From Phalacrocorax aristotelis (lineage: Eukaryota > Chordata > Aves > Suliformes > Phalacrocoracidae), in contig NW_027441199.1 in NCBI RefSeq assembly GCF_949628215.1, forward strand, positions 25,001 through 89,000: a stretch of 64,000 nucleotides of DNA. The letters are read 5' to 3'. Position numbers and translations under genes: made by a program. Positions 34,984 through 46,895 of the stretch are shown here, in pieces. Under the pieces are notes generated by a model that saw only the letters and a list, made by a program, of their open reading frames with translations, did not search any database and was not told where the DNA came from. Numbering within the stretch: position 1 is the first letter of the stretch; each line of letters opens with the position of its first letter.

Positions 34984-36758
34984 CACTGGGCGACGAATCT
35001 GCTTTTCGGAGAACAGTGGGATCAAGTGCAGCCTCAGGAGGTTTGCAGACAACACCAAGAGGAGTGATACAGTTGACATGCCTGAGAGACAGGATGCCAT
35101 CCAGATGGACCCGGACAAGCTTGAAAAGTGGGCCCATGTGAACCTGGGTCAGGGCAACCCCTGTATCAGTACAGGCTGGTGGATGAAGGGATTGAGAGGA
35201 GCCCTGCAGAGAAGGACTGGGGGATACTGGTGGATGAAAAATTGGACATGAGCCAGCAGTGTGCACTCGCAGCCCAGAAAGCCTACCATATCCTGGGCTG
35301 CAAAGAAGCATGGCCAGCGGTTGAGGGAGATGATTCTCTGCCTCTACTCTGCCCTGGCGTCACCCCACCTGCAGCACTGCATCCAGCTCTGGAGTCCTCA
35401 GCATGGGAAAGACATGGACCTGTTGGAGCAGGGTCCAGAGGAGCGACACAAAAATGATCAGAGAGATGGAACGCCTCTCCTGTGAGGAAAGGCTGAGACA
35501 GTTGGGGTTGTTGAGCATGGAGAAGAGAAGGCTCCGGGAGAACTTACTGCAGCCTTTCAATACTTGAAGGGGGCTTATAGGAAAGATGGGGACAAACTTT
35601 TTCCTAGGGCCTGTTGCAATAGGACAAGGTTTTAACCCATTAGGTTTAAAACTAAAAGAGGGTAGATTTAGACTAGGTACAAGGAAGAATTTATTTTTTT
35701 TTTAAATTTTTTTTTTTACAATGAGGGTGGTGAAACACTGGCATTGGTTGCCCAGAGAGATGGTGGATGCCCCATCCCTGGAAACATTCAAGGTCATGCT
35801 GGACTGGGCTCTGAACAGCCTGATCTGGTTGAAGATGTCCCTGCTCACTGCAGCGGGGTTGGACTAGGTGGCTTTTAAGGTCCCTTCTGACCTATGATTC
35901 TATGATTCTCCACCTCCAGCTTTTGTATAAAAGTTCTAGTTACACAATATAATTATAGGACAGTAATGTTTATATTACAACAGTAAAAAGTTTGGAAAAC
36001 ACACCTAGAAGATCAGGCAGAGCACTACTGTTTTCTTTAAAAAAAAAAAAACACAAGCAAAAAACCAATGAACCAAACAAAAAACCCAAACATAAAAAAA
36101 AAGAAAAGACAACAACAAAACAAAAACCCAGAGTACTCAAGCTGCTTTCTGCAGTCTGGATACAGGCTTTAGGACAATTCTGTGTACAGCCTATGGTTTG
36201 ATCCTGTATAATCCTCTTACCCTAAGCCTTAAGGATAACAAGCCACAGCCCAAGTGAATCCTCTGGCAGGAACAAGTTAACCGTGATCGCTAACATTCCC
36301 GGCAATCCCATGTACATCTACCACCAAGTTTATTTACAGTGTGTCATGTAATACACAAGCATTTGCAAATCCAGCTATTTTCCCTGGGAAATAACTTTCA
36401 TGGTGCTTCTGGCCACATTTCAGGCGGTCGTTAGGAAAGTACAAATTCCAGGAAACTACAGTATCAACTGAAGCCTGCTCATAATCACCTTCCCCTGACA
36501 AAAAACACACCCCAAAAGACAAAAACAAATAAAAAAAACCCAACACCACACCAACAGGGATGTGCCTGTCCAAGAATACTGTAAGGTACATGTAATATTT
36601 CCAGAAAAATTTTGAACTGCTGTGCAGGCAAAGTAGTTGCCATTTACAGCATTTTAAGGAATACGTGAATACGCACACCAAATCTAATCCCGCCAGGAAA
36701 CGCCAGCTGCAAGGCAAGGAGCATACCACCCCAACAGAAAATACATCATCATTGGTTT

Positions 36759-39700
36759 TGGTTGGGCTCCACACACACACACAAGCAAGTCTGAACGTGT
36801 AACGTTTTATTTAAGTAAAACTCGGTTCCCTGCAGTTCATCTCTTGCTATCTAAAAACATTAAGAAGTTCCCAAATCATTATAAGAACAACTCTAGCTGA
36901 ACTCTTACATGCTTTTCAACAGCATAAGCACACTTATTTATTTTTATGTTAGCATTACGTACAACAGCAGAGATTTGTTTCTAGCTGAATTTTGGGATGG
37001 GATGACAACACCCTGGACTGACAAATTTGCAGTCTGTGCACTGCTACTGTTTGGATATGCACAGGCATAGCTTAAGCAGCTGGTCAGTAATAACACTTAC
37101 AGTCAAAGCCTGCCAGCAGTGACCAGTTTCAAAGGATAAGATTTTTATTTATGCTATGTTCCATTTTTAAACATAATGAATAAAATATAATTGCAGTAAC
37201 TTCAGAGAAAAAAACATGAACAGTATGATTAGACAAACTGCACAGTGAGGAAAAATAAAGGTCTGAGTAGGGAATACAAAGATTCCTAAGGTAGCACTGA
37301 CTTTAGCCAGTAAACCCCTGTGACACAGCGCCATATTAACACAACAGTGCTGCTCTTGAGCCCCAGCTGACTTTATGTTTTTACTCCTAACTCATGTCAT
37401 CTGTAAAAACAGTAATTGATGTTATTGATAATAAATCCTTACAGAAGAGACAGCTGAAACAAAGGAATATTCTTGGGCCAACCCTGAAAAATGCTAGCAA
37501 CTTTAACTTTCCACCCGTAGAGTTAACTGGAATCTTACAACTGCCAGCTAAAATTACAAAATTACAATAATTACAAAATTACAAAAATGCAAAATGAAAC
37601 CTACAACCCCAACAGAAAAATACATCACCATACTTTTTTTTTTCTCCTTAAAAAGCAAATCTGAACATGTGACTTAATTGTTATCAAACGAATATACGAC
37701 ATGACCCTTCAAACATTCTGGATGTTTAGTTGGGGGCTAAACAGTATTTGTGAATTAAGAACACGCGTGCTAGTTAAGACAGGCAGGTTATGTTTACCAC
37801 CAAATCTATCAGCATTTGCTACACTGTTCAACTTTGGGTATCCAGAGCTGCAATCAGTTAACGTGAAAGCACCTCCTATTAACATCCAGTATTAAGCTAA
37901 GAACTGTACCTCCCTAACGCGTAAATGGAAGAAAACTCAAATTCTAATCCAGCATAAGGAGGAGGGGGCACAATTTGTGACAGGAATTTGATTTGTGTTT
38001 TGAAAAGTTCCAAGGTGCAGTGTAAGGAAACTGGAGTTTCCTGTGTCTCAGAGTAATTCTAGAGCTGAAGTGGTGACAGACATCGACTTTAGATCAGATA
38101 ATACATGCCAGCACTCATCATTGGCCCAAGAAGGCAACCTCCCTCTGTCCTGCCCAAGGGTTTGGAATCAACACACTTTCATCGTGAAAGAGGTATTAGT
38201 GGTAGCGTCATTACTTGAGCTGGGACTAAAGGTACATTACACAAGCAACCAAGTAACTGTTTGGAAGCACTAGAGCCTTTTGGGTACCATTTTTCACCAC
38301 GGTTTGCATGAGAAGAAAAACAACAGGTGGAACAGATGCTAAGAAATTTAATCTACAGTGGAGATAGCTTTGGTGAACAGATAAGACTGAGACTAGATCC
38401 TTTTCTCAGAAAAAAAGTCCACACCAAATAAATAAAATACTCAGACTGGCATAATTTGTAAGTTATACAGAAAAAAAAAAAGCAGATGTGAGGAACATCA
38501 TAAGATCTGACTACAACGTTTCTTTTGTGTAGCACTAAAGTATAAACACAGTACACATATATAAAAACTGTATGTATTTCCTAAACGTATGGTTCATATA
38601 CTCATTACATAATTTTAAAATGTATTTTAATACACAGTAATATTATTTCTGTGTGTACAAGTACCTATAAAATCCAAACCTTTACTTGTCCTCTGACCAT
38701 ACCCATCTTTCACCTCAACGTACACCAAGAAGTATTCATAAAAATCCAAAAGTGATTATCTACAAAATTCCAGTAAAGCCTGTAGCTGAGAAATATTTTG
38801 AGAAGACGTCTGCATTCTTCACAAATTTTGCAGCAATCACCACCAGTTAAGGAACGTTAAAAGCACAACGTTCCCAAATCTGGTAACTTTTTTAGAAGAT
38901 GAACCCTGAAGTTTTGCCTGTTACTTCTTTTTTGCCCTCAATATCATACTGAAATAGTTTTTGCCATTGGTATGTAACAGCACCTGGTTCCTAAGCCTGC
39001 AATCATCACAATCATTAACTAAAAGTGGGGGGGTTTTGGCAACTACCCTGGTACATTTACCTGGACATGCGGAGGGTCAACAGAAGATGAGGATTCGAAC
39101 CTGTCCTGGCACTTATTCCACCACATTCATGCTGGCATGGTTTGATGAATGCCAGAACTTCATCCACCTTCATTCGTGCAGCCATCCCACAAGATCCACT
39201 GCTGTCTGCCCCCAGGAAGCACTGCTTACCCTCAAATACTCTTGACAGACTACACCCCTAAGCAGGGCACTATTTTATTTTGATGCTATGCTCCTCTGAA
39301 TAAGGACTAGAGCAATGAAAAACCCTTAGTTAACACTTACAAAGTTTGCAGTACATCACACATTTTCCAACCCATTAAAACTTAGGATGTATGAGCCACT
39401 CATAAGTATGACCTACATTACACATGCCTGTACACACACACACAGGCACATGTACCTGTACACACCTACACCACTACATGCAAGTAGTAAGGCACCAATT
39501 CACTTTAGATCATCAGTTATCACCTCAGCATCCAAACTAACACTCAAATCCCCATGAGTCTCAAAAATAACAAGTCTAACATTTAATGAAACTTACTGTC
39601 AAGTGCCAAAGCTGCCACAACCAGAAGCTGCACTAGGAAGGGAATTCTCATATGCATCTCTCTCTCTCCCCTGTTGTTTACGTACGCTACCCATAAGCAT

Positions 39701-40411
39701 TATTTTCTTGATGCAGTACTTCAACCCATGTGTTTTCAGCACAGCAACAACAATCATAAGCAACAGTGCCTCCAGTTATTTTGTGGACACTAAACGTAAC
39801 TGCCAACTTTATTCCACGTCCAGACATAGGCAGTTATTGACATTTTCCAAACGCCTGGAACTGGCATCCCATTACTGGGGGCTACATCTGGTAACCTGTA
39901 CCTCTAAAACCGGTACTGCTAGTTGCAGTGTTTATCAACCCAAGCAAGAACAGGGCAGTGCTCTGCCGAGACTCAGTACATCATCCTATCAGGGGAGCCA
40001 TGTGGAAATACAGATACAGCCCCTTGCTTCCCAGGTCTCAGAGTCATTCTAGAGCTAAACTGACCATCTTAGATTTATGCTCAGATAATACATGCCAACA
40101 CCCATCCCAGATCATGGGGAACTAACAAAGCACCTCCCTTTGTATGTCACAAGGGAGGTCAGGGCAAGAGAAGAGCAGCTAGGGAGCACGCACCCAACCC
40201 CTAACTCTCAACGTGGGAGTAAGGATTGTTACTCTTAAAAGCACAGCTGTACTGAAGTAAGTCAATACGTACCTAGTCACCTTCCTTTGTCCCATACAAA
40301 GCCATATAGGCCATGCGTTTCTCCAAAAGTAACATGCTAGGGGCACTGGGTTTTCTTATTGCTTCCTTTTGTGGCGTGACCTTTAAAAAGCACCAAGATA
40401 GCATCCAGTGT
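36759..40411. other. Distal flank, non-coding, with local direct repeats
   Basis: AT-rich, about 3.6 kb, no convincing exon. Diverged direct repeats are visible: CCCAACAGAAAATACATCA at about 36731 versus 37605, and AATTCTAGAGCTGAA...CAGATAATACATGCCA at about 38054 versus 40042. Several reverse AATAAA signals suggest 3' UTR or intergenic DNA of a minus-strand gene, but no gene is recognised. Confidence 0.45.
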
Positions 40412-41428
40412 CACAGGATCATAGACCATTAAGGTTGGGTAAGACCTTTACGATCATAGAGTCCAACCGTTAACGTAGCACTGCCAAGCCCACCACTAAA
40501 CCATGTCCCAAAGTGCCACGTCTACATGGTTTTTTGAACGCCTCCAGGGATGGTGACTCCACCACCTCCCTGGGCAGGGGCAGCCTGTTCCAATGCCTGA
40601 CCGCTCTTTCAGTAAAGAAATTTTTCCCCACTACCCAGTCTAAACCTCCCTTGATGCAACATGAAGCCATTTCCTCTCGTCCTATCGCTAGTGACTTGGG
40701 AGAAGAGACCAGCGCCCATCTCACTACAGCCTCCTTTCGGGTAGTTGTAGAGACCAAAAAGGTCTCCTCTCAGCCTCCTCCTCTCCAGGCTAAACAACCC
40801 CAGCTCCCCCAACCTCTCCTCACCAGCCTTGTTCTCTAGACCCTTCACCAGCTTCATTGCCCTTCCCTGGACACGCTCCAGCACCTCAATGTCCTTCTTG
40901 CACTGAGGGGCCCAAACTGGAACACAGTATTTGAGGCGCTGCCTCACCAGTGCCGAGTACAGGGGCGCGATCGCTTCCCTACTCCTGCTGGCCACGCTGT
41001 TCTTGACGCAAGCCAGGATGCTGTTGGCCTTCTTGGTCACCTGGGGACACTGCTGGCTCATGTTCAGCCAGCTGTCAGCCAGCACCCCCAGGTCCTTCCC
41101 CACTGCACAGCTTTCCAGCCACGGGGTTGTTACGACTGAAGTGCAGGACCCGGCACTTGGCCTTGTCAAACCTCATACAATAGACGTCGGCCCGTCGACC
41201 CAGCCTGTCCAGATCCCTCTGCAGAGCCTTCCTACCCTCAGGCAGACTGACACTGCCGCACAATTTGGTGTCATCTGCAAAATTCCTGAGGGCGCACTCA
41301 ATCCCCTCATCCAGATCATTGATGAAAGATATTAAACAAGACTGGCCCCAAAACTAAGCCCTGGGGAACACCCCCAACCGGGTTTAACTCTACTCACCAC
41401 AACTCTCCAAGACCGGCCATCCATTCAT
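40412..41428 (-). mobile_element. CR1 LINE 3' fragment
   Basis: About 1 kb on the minus strand. The reverse-transcriptase C-terminal half ([20 protein letters not shown], then [20 protein letters not shown]) ends in a 3' UTR at 40412. A frame of 186 codons (40609-41169) is still open, so this is the youngest-looking CR1 tail in the window, but it lacks the endonuclease and the start of the reverse transcriptase. Confidence 0.92.
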
Positions 41429-41434
41429 TTTTTT

Positions 41435-41900
41435 TTTATCCAGCGAAGAGTACCAGACGCCTCCCCGCGGCCTCAGCCGCACTGCCAGGCCAGGCCAGGC
41501 CGCACCGCGGGACCCGGAGCGGCCAGGGCCGAAGCCCCAGCGCTGCCTCGGTGCCGCAGGCGTCAGCGGTCCCGGGCCGAGCCCTTTCCCGCCACGCCGC
41601 ACGCAGCACCCACCGCCAACGCCGCCCGCGCCGGAAAAAGCCTCGCGCTGCGGGGCGGGCCAAGAAGGAGCTCCTGGCAGGGCCCCGCTATAGCTGCCGA
41701 TGGCGTTCGCCTGTCCCGCGCTGGCGCACTCAGGCGGTACCACGGCCGGGCAGGACCCGGAGGGTAGTCAGGCGCCCTGCGGCGGGGAAGGACCCCGCCC
41801 GGAAGCGGGGGCTCCACACCGGTCGCCGCGGGTCTGTGGAGGAGCTGGTCTTAGAGCTCAGCCCAGAGGAGGGGAGGGCACCGGTGCTCCCCTTAGGAAA
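41435..41900. promoter_or_regulatory. CpG island, possible promoter
   Basis: A sharp rise in GC and CpG content (for example CGCCGCACGCAGC, CGCCCGCGCCGG) surrounded by AT-rich DNA. An ATG in fair context at 41700 opens a 67-codon frame without recognised similarity. No TATA box is apparent. It may mark the 5' end of an unidentified or dead gene. Confidence 0.55.
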
Positions 41901-42059
41901 TAAATCCCTTTCCTTCCTAATTAAAACTGATTACTTTGATTGTGCTGTTAGTTACCAATGTTGGACTCTGGCAGACGTCATCCGTGCCAGGCGGGAGCAT
42001 CATTTTGAGACGCTGAATGAAAAAAGTATGTATAATGCTGGCTGGCATCGAGCAATTGA

Positions 42060-42215
42060 TAACAAGCTCTCTCTTTCTGGGCCTGTTTTCCGGGGGGGTG
42101 GGGTGGGGTGGGGTATTTGAGGGGGTGTGGGGAAGGGGTTTGGGAGGTTATGGGGGGCCATTGGGGTTTTATGGAGGGGGATGTCGGGGAGCTTTGGTGT
42201 TTTTTTTAAATACAG
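42060..42215 (+). repeat. G-rich simple sequence
   Basis: GGGTGGGGTGGGGTGGGGTA and following GGGG clusters interspersed with T and A. It has guanine-quadruplex potential on the plus strand. Confidence 0.6.
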
Positions 42216-42414
42216 CAAATACTTGTCCAGCATGTCACAGAATTGATCTTCCCGCAGGTAAATAAGACACAGGTTTACAGCCATTAAACACTTCATTAAA
42301 CAATGCAAACATCACACCTGATGACAGAATGTGTACCGTCCAGCACTACATTCAGAGGGTGGGTGGCAGGGCCCATAGTGAAGCAAGGGCATTTCAGTGA
42401 GTAGCTGCAAATGA

Positions 42415-43000
42415 ATTCACAGAAGGGTTCAGGTGGGAAGAGACCTCTGGAGGTCACCCAGTCCACCCCCCCCGCTCAAGCAGGGCGACACAGAGACCCT
42501 GTCCCAGGCCTGTGTCCAGCTGGATACTGACCGTCTCCAAGGATGGAGACTCCACAACCCATCTGGGAAGCCTGTGCCAGTGCTTGAGCCATGCTCACAG
42601 TATTAAAAAAAAAAAGGTGTGTTTTCTTGTGTTCAGGTGGGATCTCATGTGTCTTAATTTGTGCCCATTGCCTCTTGCCCTGTCTGTTGGTGGGCACTAC
42701 TGAGGAGTGCCTGGCTGCCTCAACTTCCTTCCATCCCATCAGGTGTTGATGCACATTGGTAAGATCCACCTGAGCCTTCAACAGGCTGAAGAATCCCAGC
42801 TCTCTCAGCCTCATGCTCCAGACCCTCCATCATGTTTGCGGCCCATCTTCTGACTCTCTCCAGTATGTCCATGCCTCTCTTGTGCTGGGGATCCCAGCCA
42901 TGGGCACAGTGCTCTAGATGCAGCCTCACCAGCACTGCATGATTTACCCAAGAAGTCTGGGGAAGGTGCATTCTGCCAGTGCTGAAAGAAGGGCCTATCC
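42415..43000 (-). mobile_element. CR1 LINE fragment (older subfamily)
   Basis: Minus-strand CR1 tail with motifs equivalent to FSLLKAQVDLTNVHQHL and LEHCAHGWDPQHKRGMDILE. It is more diverged than the other CR1 copies, with an A run at both flanks of its coding piece. Confidence 0.8.
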
Positions 43001-43327
43001 AAGTTCAAAAAAAAAAAAAAAAAAATCACAAAAATTCCCCTTTCTCAGGAAATGTATTTAAGTGATACTGATGGAAAGGAATAACAGGTTTAAATATACT
43101 GGATTTGAAATAAATGTGATGCTGTAAGTCATTCTTAAGGAAAAGCTACGCACTTTCACTTGAATCATCCTAATGGAACATTTACTTAAGAAGCGTAGCA
43201 GTGAAAGATGCCATGTGCTCTGAAGCTGGTATTCTGTTACTGCTGCATAGTATCTAAATCCCTAAAACCGACACCTGTGCAGACAACAGCAGTGCAGGCC
43301 TTAGTACTGCTGAGCTGGAAGGGCTGT

Positions 43328-43860
43328 TGTCCTGGTTTCAGCTGGGATAGAGTTAAATTTCTTCGTGGTGATAATGTGGAGATGTTTTAGTTGTTGCTAA
43401 GTAGCACTTACACTGGTCAAGGACTTTTTCAGCTCCCTGTGCTCTGCTGGGTGCACAGGAAGCTGGGAGGGGACGCAGCCAGGACAGCTGACCCAAACTG
43501 ACCAGTGGGATATTCCATACCCTATGACGTCATGCTCAGTATATAAAGCTGGGGGAAAAAGAAGGAACGGGGGGACGCTTGGAATAATGGCGTTTGTCTT
43601 CCCAAGTAACCGTTACGCGTGATGGAGCCATGCTTTCCTGGAGACGGCTGAGCACCGGCCTGCCCATGGGACGTAGTGAATGAATTCCTTGTTTTGCTTT
43701 GCTTCCGCGCGCAGCTTTTGCTTTACCTGTTAAACTGTCTTTATCTCAAACCATGAGTTGCCTCACTTTTACTCTTCCGATTCTCTCCCCCGTCCCACCA
43801 GGGGGGAGTGAGCGGGCGGCTGCGTGGTGCTTCGTAGCTGACTGGGGCTAAACCACAACA
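43328..43860 (+). mobile_element. Solo LTR with target duplication
   Basis: 533 bp, TGTCCTGGTTTCAGC to AACCACAACA, flanked by the 5-bp duplication GCTGT (43323-43327 and 43861-43865). This copy retains the CCGTTACGCGTGATGGAGCC segment missing from most other members here. Confidence 0.95.
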
Positions 43861-44035
43861 GCTGTTCAGCTGCTGTGGGCTGATCATTTCTTAAAATATT
43901 TTAACAGATCTTTCTACTCTTGTAAACCTTCATAGCACTAATCCACTGTGGATTAGGACGTGCAGAAAGAGAGAAAACTGAAAAAATTCCAGTGTGACTT
44001 GAGTAACTACAGCGGGCTATATGCAATAAACCACA

Positions 44036-44525
44036 TGTGCTGGTTTTGGCTGCGATAGAGTTAATTCTCTTCACTGTAGTGCCTGTAGCAGTCAGGGGCC
44101 TTTCTAGCTTCCCATGCTCTGCCACGCGGGCAAGAGGCCAGGAGGGGCGGGACCACAGCCAAGACAGCTGACCCCAACTTGCCAATGGGATGTTCATTCC
44201 ATACCATGTGATGCCATGACCAGTATATTAACCGGGGCAGTTGGCATGCAGGGGGACAGTTGCAGCTTGGATACTGGTGGTGTTGGGTTGGTAAGTGGCT
44301 GGTTCATGTGCTCTTTGTTTTGGGCGTTCATTCCCCCTGCCCTGGGTTTTGCCTCTCTTGTTATTCTCCTTTTCATTGTGTTTTTGTTATTGTTTTATTT
44401 TAATTATTAATGAATTTATTTATCAAACTGTTCTTATCTTAGTCCACAAGCTTTTTTCACTTTTACCCTTCTGATTCTGTCCCCCATCCCGCCGGTGGGG
44501 CTGAGCTGCCGGCTAAACCACACCA
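44036..44525 (+). mobile_element. Solo LTR with target duplication
   Basis: 490 bp, TGTGCTGGTTTTGGC to AACCACACCA, flanked by CCACA (44031-44035 and 44526-44530). Same subtype as the LTR in the peptide-gene intron. Confidence 0.93.
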
Positions 44526-44530
44526 CCACA

Positions 44531-46895
44531 TAAAGATTTTGAGAGATGGTCTTGTTCTCTCAGATGCTCTCATCAAAAGTCTAGTAAAGTTCTCATGAAG
44601 TTAATGGAGGTAGGGGGTGAAGAAGGATGGGGAAAATGTCTTACCTGGGAAGGAAATACATAATTTAGGTTTTACAAAGTAGGTTTTGAAAGAGCGGGTG
44701 GAGGGGCCTGTGCTGAAGGTGTTGTATTTTCTTTGACTAGCCTTTCAAGGCCATAACAAATGTTCATTTTCATCCATTTATTCCCACTGCTCCTTCTTAA
44801 CCAGTACTCTTTTCAGCACAGTATTTCTATTTTTTTAACCATGTATTCTTGCATTCTCCTCTAGAAACACTCTGCATCTTCTCTCTCTTCTGTTTGGCTT
44901 GCTGGCAGCAAAGCCAGAGATACACAACAAAACACGTATGTAGGCCTAACACAGAAAAAAGGCCATATACTCCACAGGCACAGTGCAATGTGATTCAAGG
45001 GCAACATAGTTCAGGAGTTTGTTTCACCTCCCAGTTCTGTCAAAACTTGCTTTGGCAAATGGGTCAAAGGCATGCAAGTTCACTTTCTCTGTAGTAATGA
45101 AATGGGATCATCTTACCAAGAACCTTACAAAACTTTTAAAAAATGAAGACATTGTAACCTGTGGTTGCATTAATTATTTTTTTGTTTCAGAGGAAATGGT
45201 TCATTCTCAAAGTGAGTTCTCTGACTGCTGCTGCTCAGCCCATACCTAAATTACTTGCAGATGAAGACAGCCATGAAACTCAAAAGTGTAGAGACCTCAA
45301 GACCCAGTCTTCTTAAGTAACCATAAGAAAGGCTTTGGTTTATAAGCCAACGTGAGTAGTTTCAAGCATTGTTGACAATTAAAAAAGGAAAGTCGTCTGA
45401 ATTTGAGAAACTAAGAGTTCTATCACAGTAGCCTAGATTTGTACCCAGACAGAAATCCAGAGCAAAGCATGGACATGTAAGAACATTGCCAGTAAACACA
45501 GTAGCAGAATTGTGTCTTACTGAGAAATATCAAGTATGTGGAAGAAAAGAACAGGTGGAAAACAAGGTTTCTATACATGAAACAAATGGCCAAGAGCCTA
45601 TACCATCTGGAATTGGGCAGTAATATAGGAAATGTAATCGAGAGACATGGGTGAAATAATTGTAAAGACTTTCCTGTATTCATTTGGGGATGAAGGGGAA
45701 CAGAAAAAAAAAACCACCAAAAATGTAATACTAAATCTGATTAATCTGAACAATTTAAAAAAAAAAGAAAAAGCATTCTTGATGGATCAGTGTAATGGAA
45801 AATGTGAATAACCGGCATCCTGTAAAATCGGTCTCAACTTTCAGATAAACTTCTAACCCTTCCAGCCTCTTTCTCTAGAAAAGCATGGAACCTGACAGGA
45901 AAAAAAGCCCAATCATAACAAAGTTCAATTACTTATTTATTTCCTCACTTGCAGGAGTGCAAATAGGACTAAGAACCTTTAGACCCCAAACCAGTAGTTT
46001 TCTATCCTTAGAGAGAAATTCTTGGCTAGTGAGCATACATTTAATTTTAAAGTCAGCTGTAAAAGAAACTTCAACTACTTAGAATCTTAAGAATAACAGC
46101 TGTTATAACTAACATTGCAGATCATGGTCCACTTGCATTTCTTGATGTTATCTATTTTGGTATGTTTTATCTAGTCATTATTAATGTCAGAAAGAGGTGA
46201 AAAGATAAAGATTACTGGTTTTGCTGAATGTAACTAAATCATTCCTGCTGAATAAAGAACTGTAGCATAGTATATACTAAGAAAAATAACTATGGGATGG
46301 AACATTTTCTTGGTGCAGAAGAAGATCTGGGGATAACGGGTGACTGGGCTAAACATGAGCAAATATTCGAATGTTTTGTTCTTTTTGAAAAAAGAAAAAA
46401 AAGAGCTAATTACTCCAGGTCATGCCACACTTTTTTTAATACAACATACGCAACATAATTAATCGATGATACTCAGCGCTGGTGATATCTCCGCTGAAGT
46501 AATCTGCCCAGCTTATGATACCAAAGTTTCAGACAGAAGGTTTAGAGCACAGCAAGAAGTGATGAAGAGAACAGCATTGTACATAAACCATCTCTACTTA
46601 CAGAATACCAAAGCAAGCACTGGTATTTTGATCACTGTTTTCTCCAGTGCTTTCTTCTAAGAGTTCAAAAGCTTCAGAATGGAGAGTCCAAGGATTTCAG
46701 AGTTACCACATCAGAAAAACAAAACTACACTACTAAATTTATTTCTCTTATGTAGGTTAAGTTTTTGATCTAATGCAAAGAGTTTTGTTTGCAAGGATTT
46801 GCCTGATTTAATGCCCTTTCTTTAATTGCAGGATTATTGCTCTCATCCTTAAAACTTTTTTCTGTGCGTACATCATGATTTCAAGTAAGTAGCCA
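44531..46895. other. Intergenic DNA, nothing recognised
   Basis: AT-rich sequence with A runs (for example about 45710, 45760, 46390). I searched the minus strand for the missing last ACADM exon and did not find it. Confidence 0.45.

Larger units (their letters stand above)
32923..35909 (+). mobile_element. CR1 LINE, 5'-truncated and rearranged (right arm)
   Basis: Mirror of 850-3836, reading forward. The endonuclease C-terminus (from 32923) leads into reverse-transcriptase pieces (33580-33690, 34240-34455, 35000-35560) and a 3' UTR ending CTATGATTCTATGATTC at 35909. It is interrupted by a foreign insert (33690-34240) and a solo LTR (34457-34983). Confidence 0.9.
20721..36758 (-). repeat. 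Right arm of giant inverted repeat (palindrome)
   Basis: Mirror copy of 1-16035. It starts at GCAAAGGGACAGT immediately after the 3' terminus of a CR1 element in the spacer and runs to at least 36758, which pairs with base 1. Substitutions noticed between arms include pairs 38/36721, 5496/31263, 5521/31238 and 10959/25797. Since the left mate leaves the window, sequence beyond 36758 may still belong to the arm. Confidence 0.97.

Noticed and set aside
1-36758. Simple fold-back sequencing or assembly artefact as the full explanation of the palindrome
   Set aside because: A fold-back would give no 4.7-kb unique spacer and no third, more diverged copy at the junction. It cannot be excluded completely without read data, so it is kept as a check, not as the call.
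41551-42120. 189-codon frame across the CpG island
   Set aside because: Begins with GTG, is arginine/proline-rich from CpG composition, and continues into non-coding AT-rich DNA.
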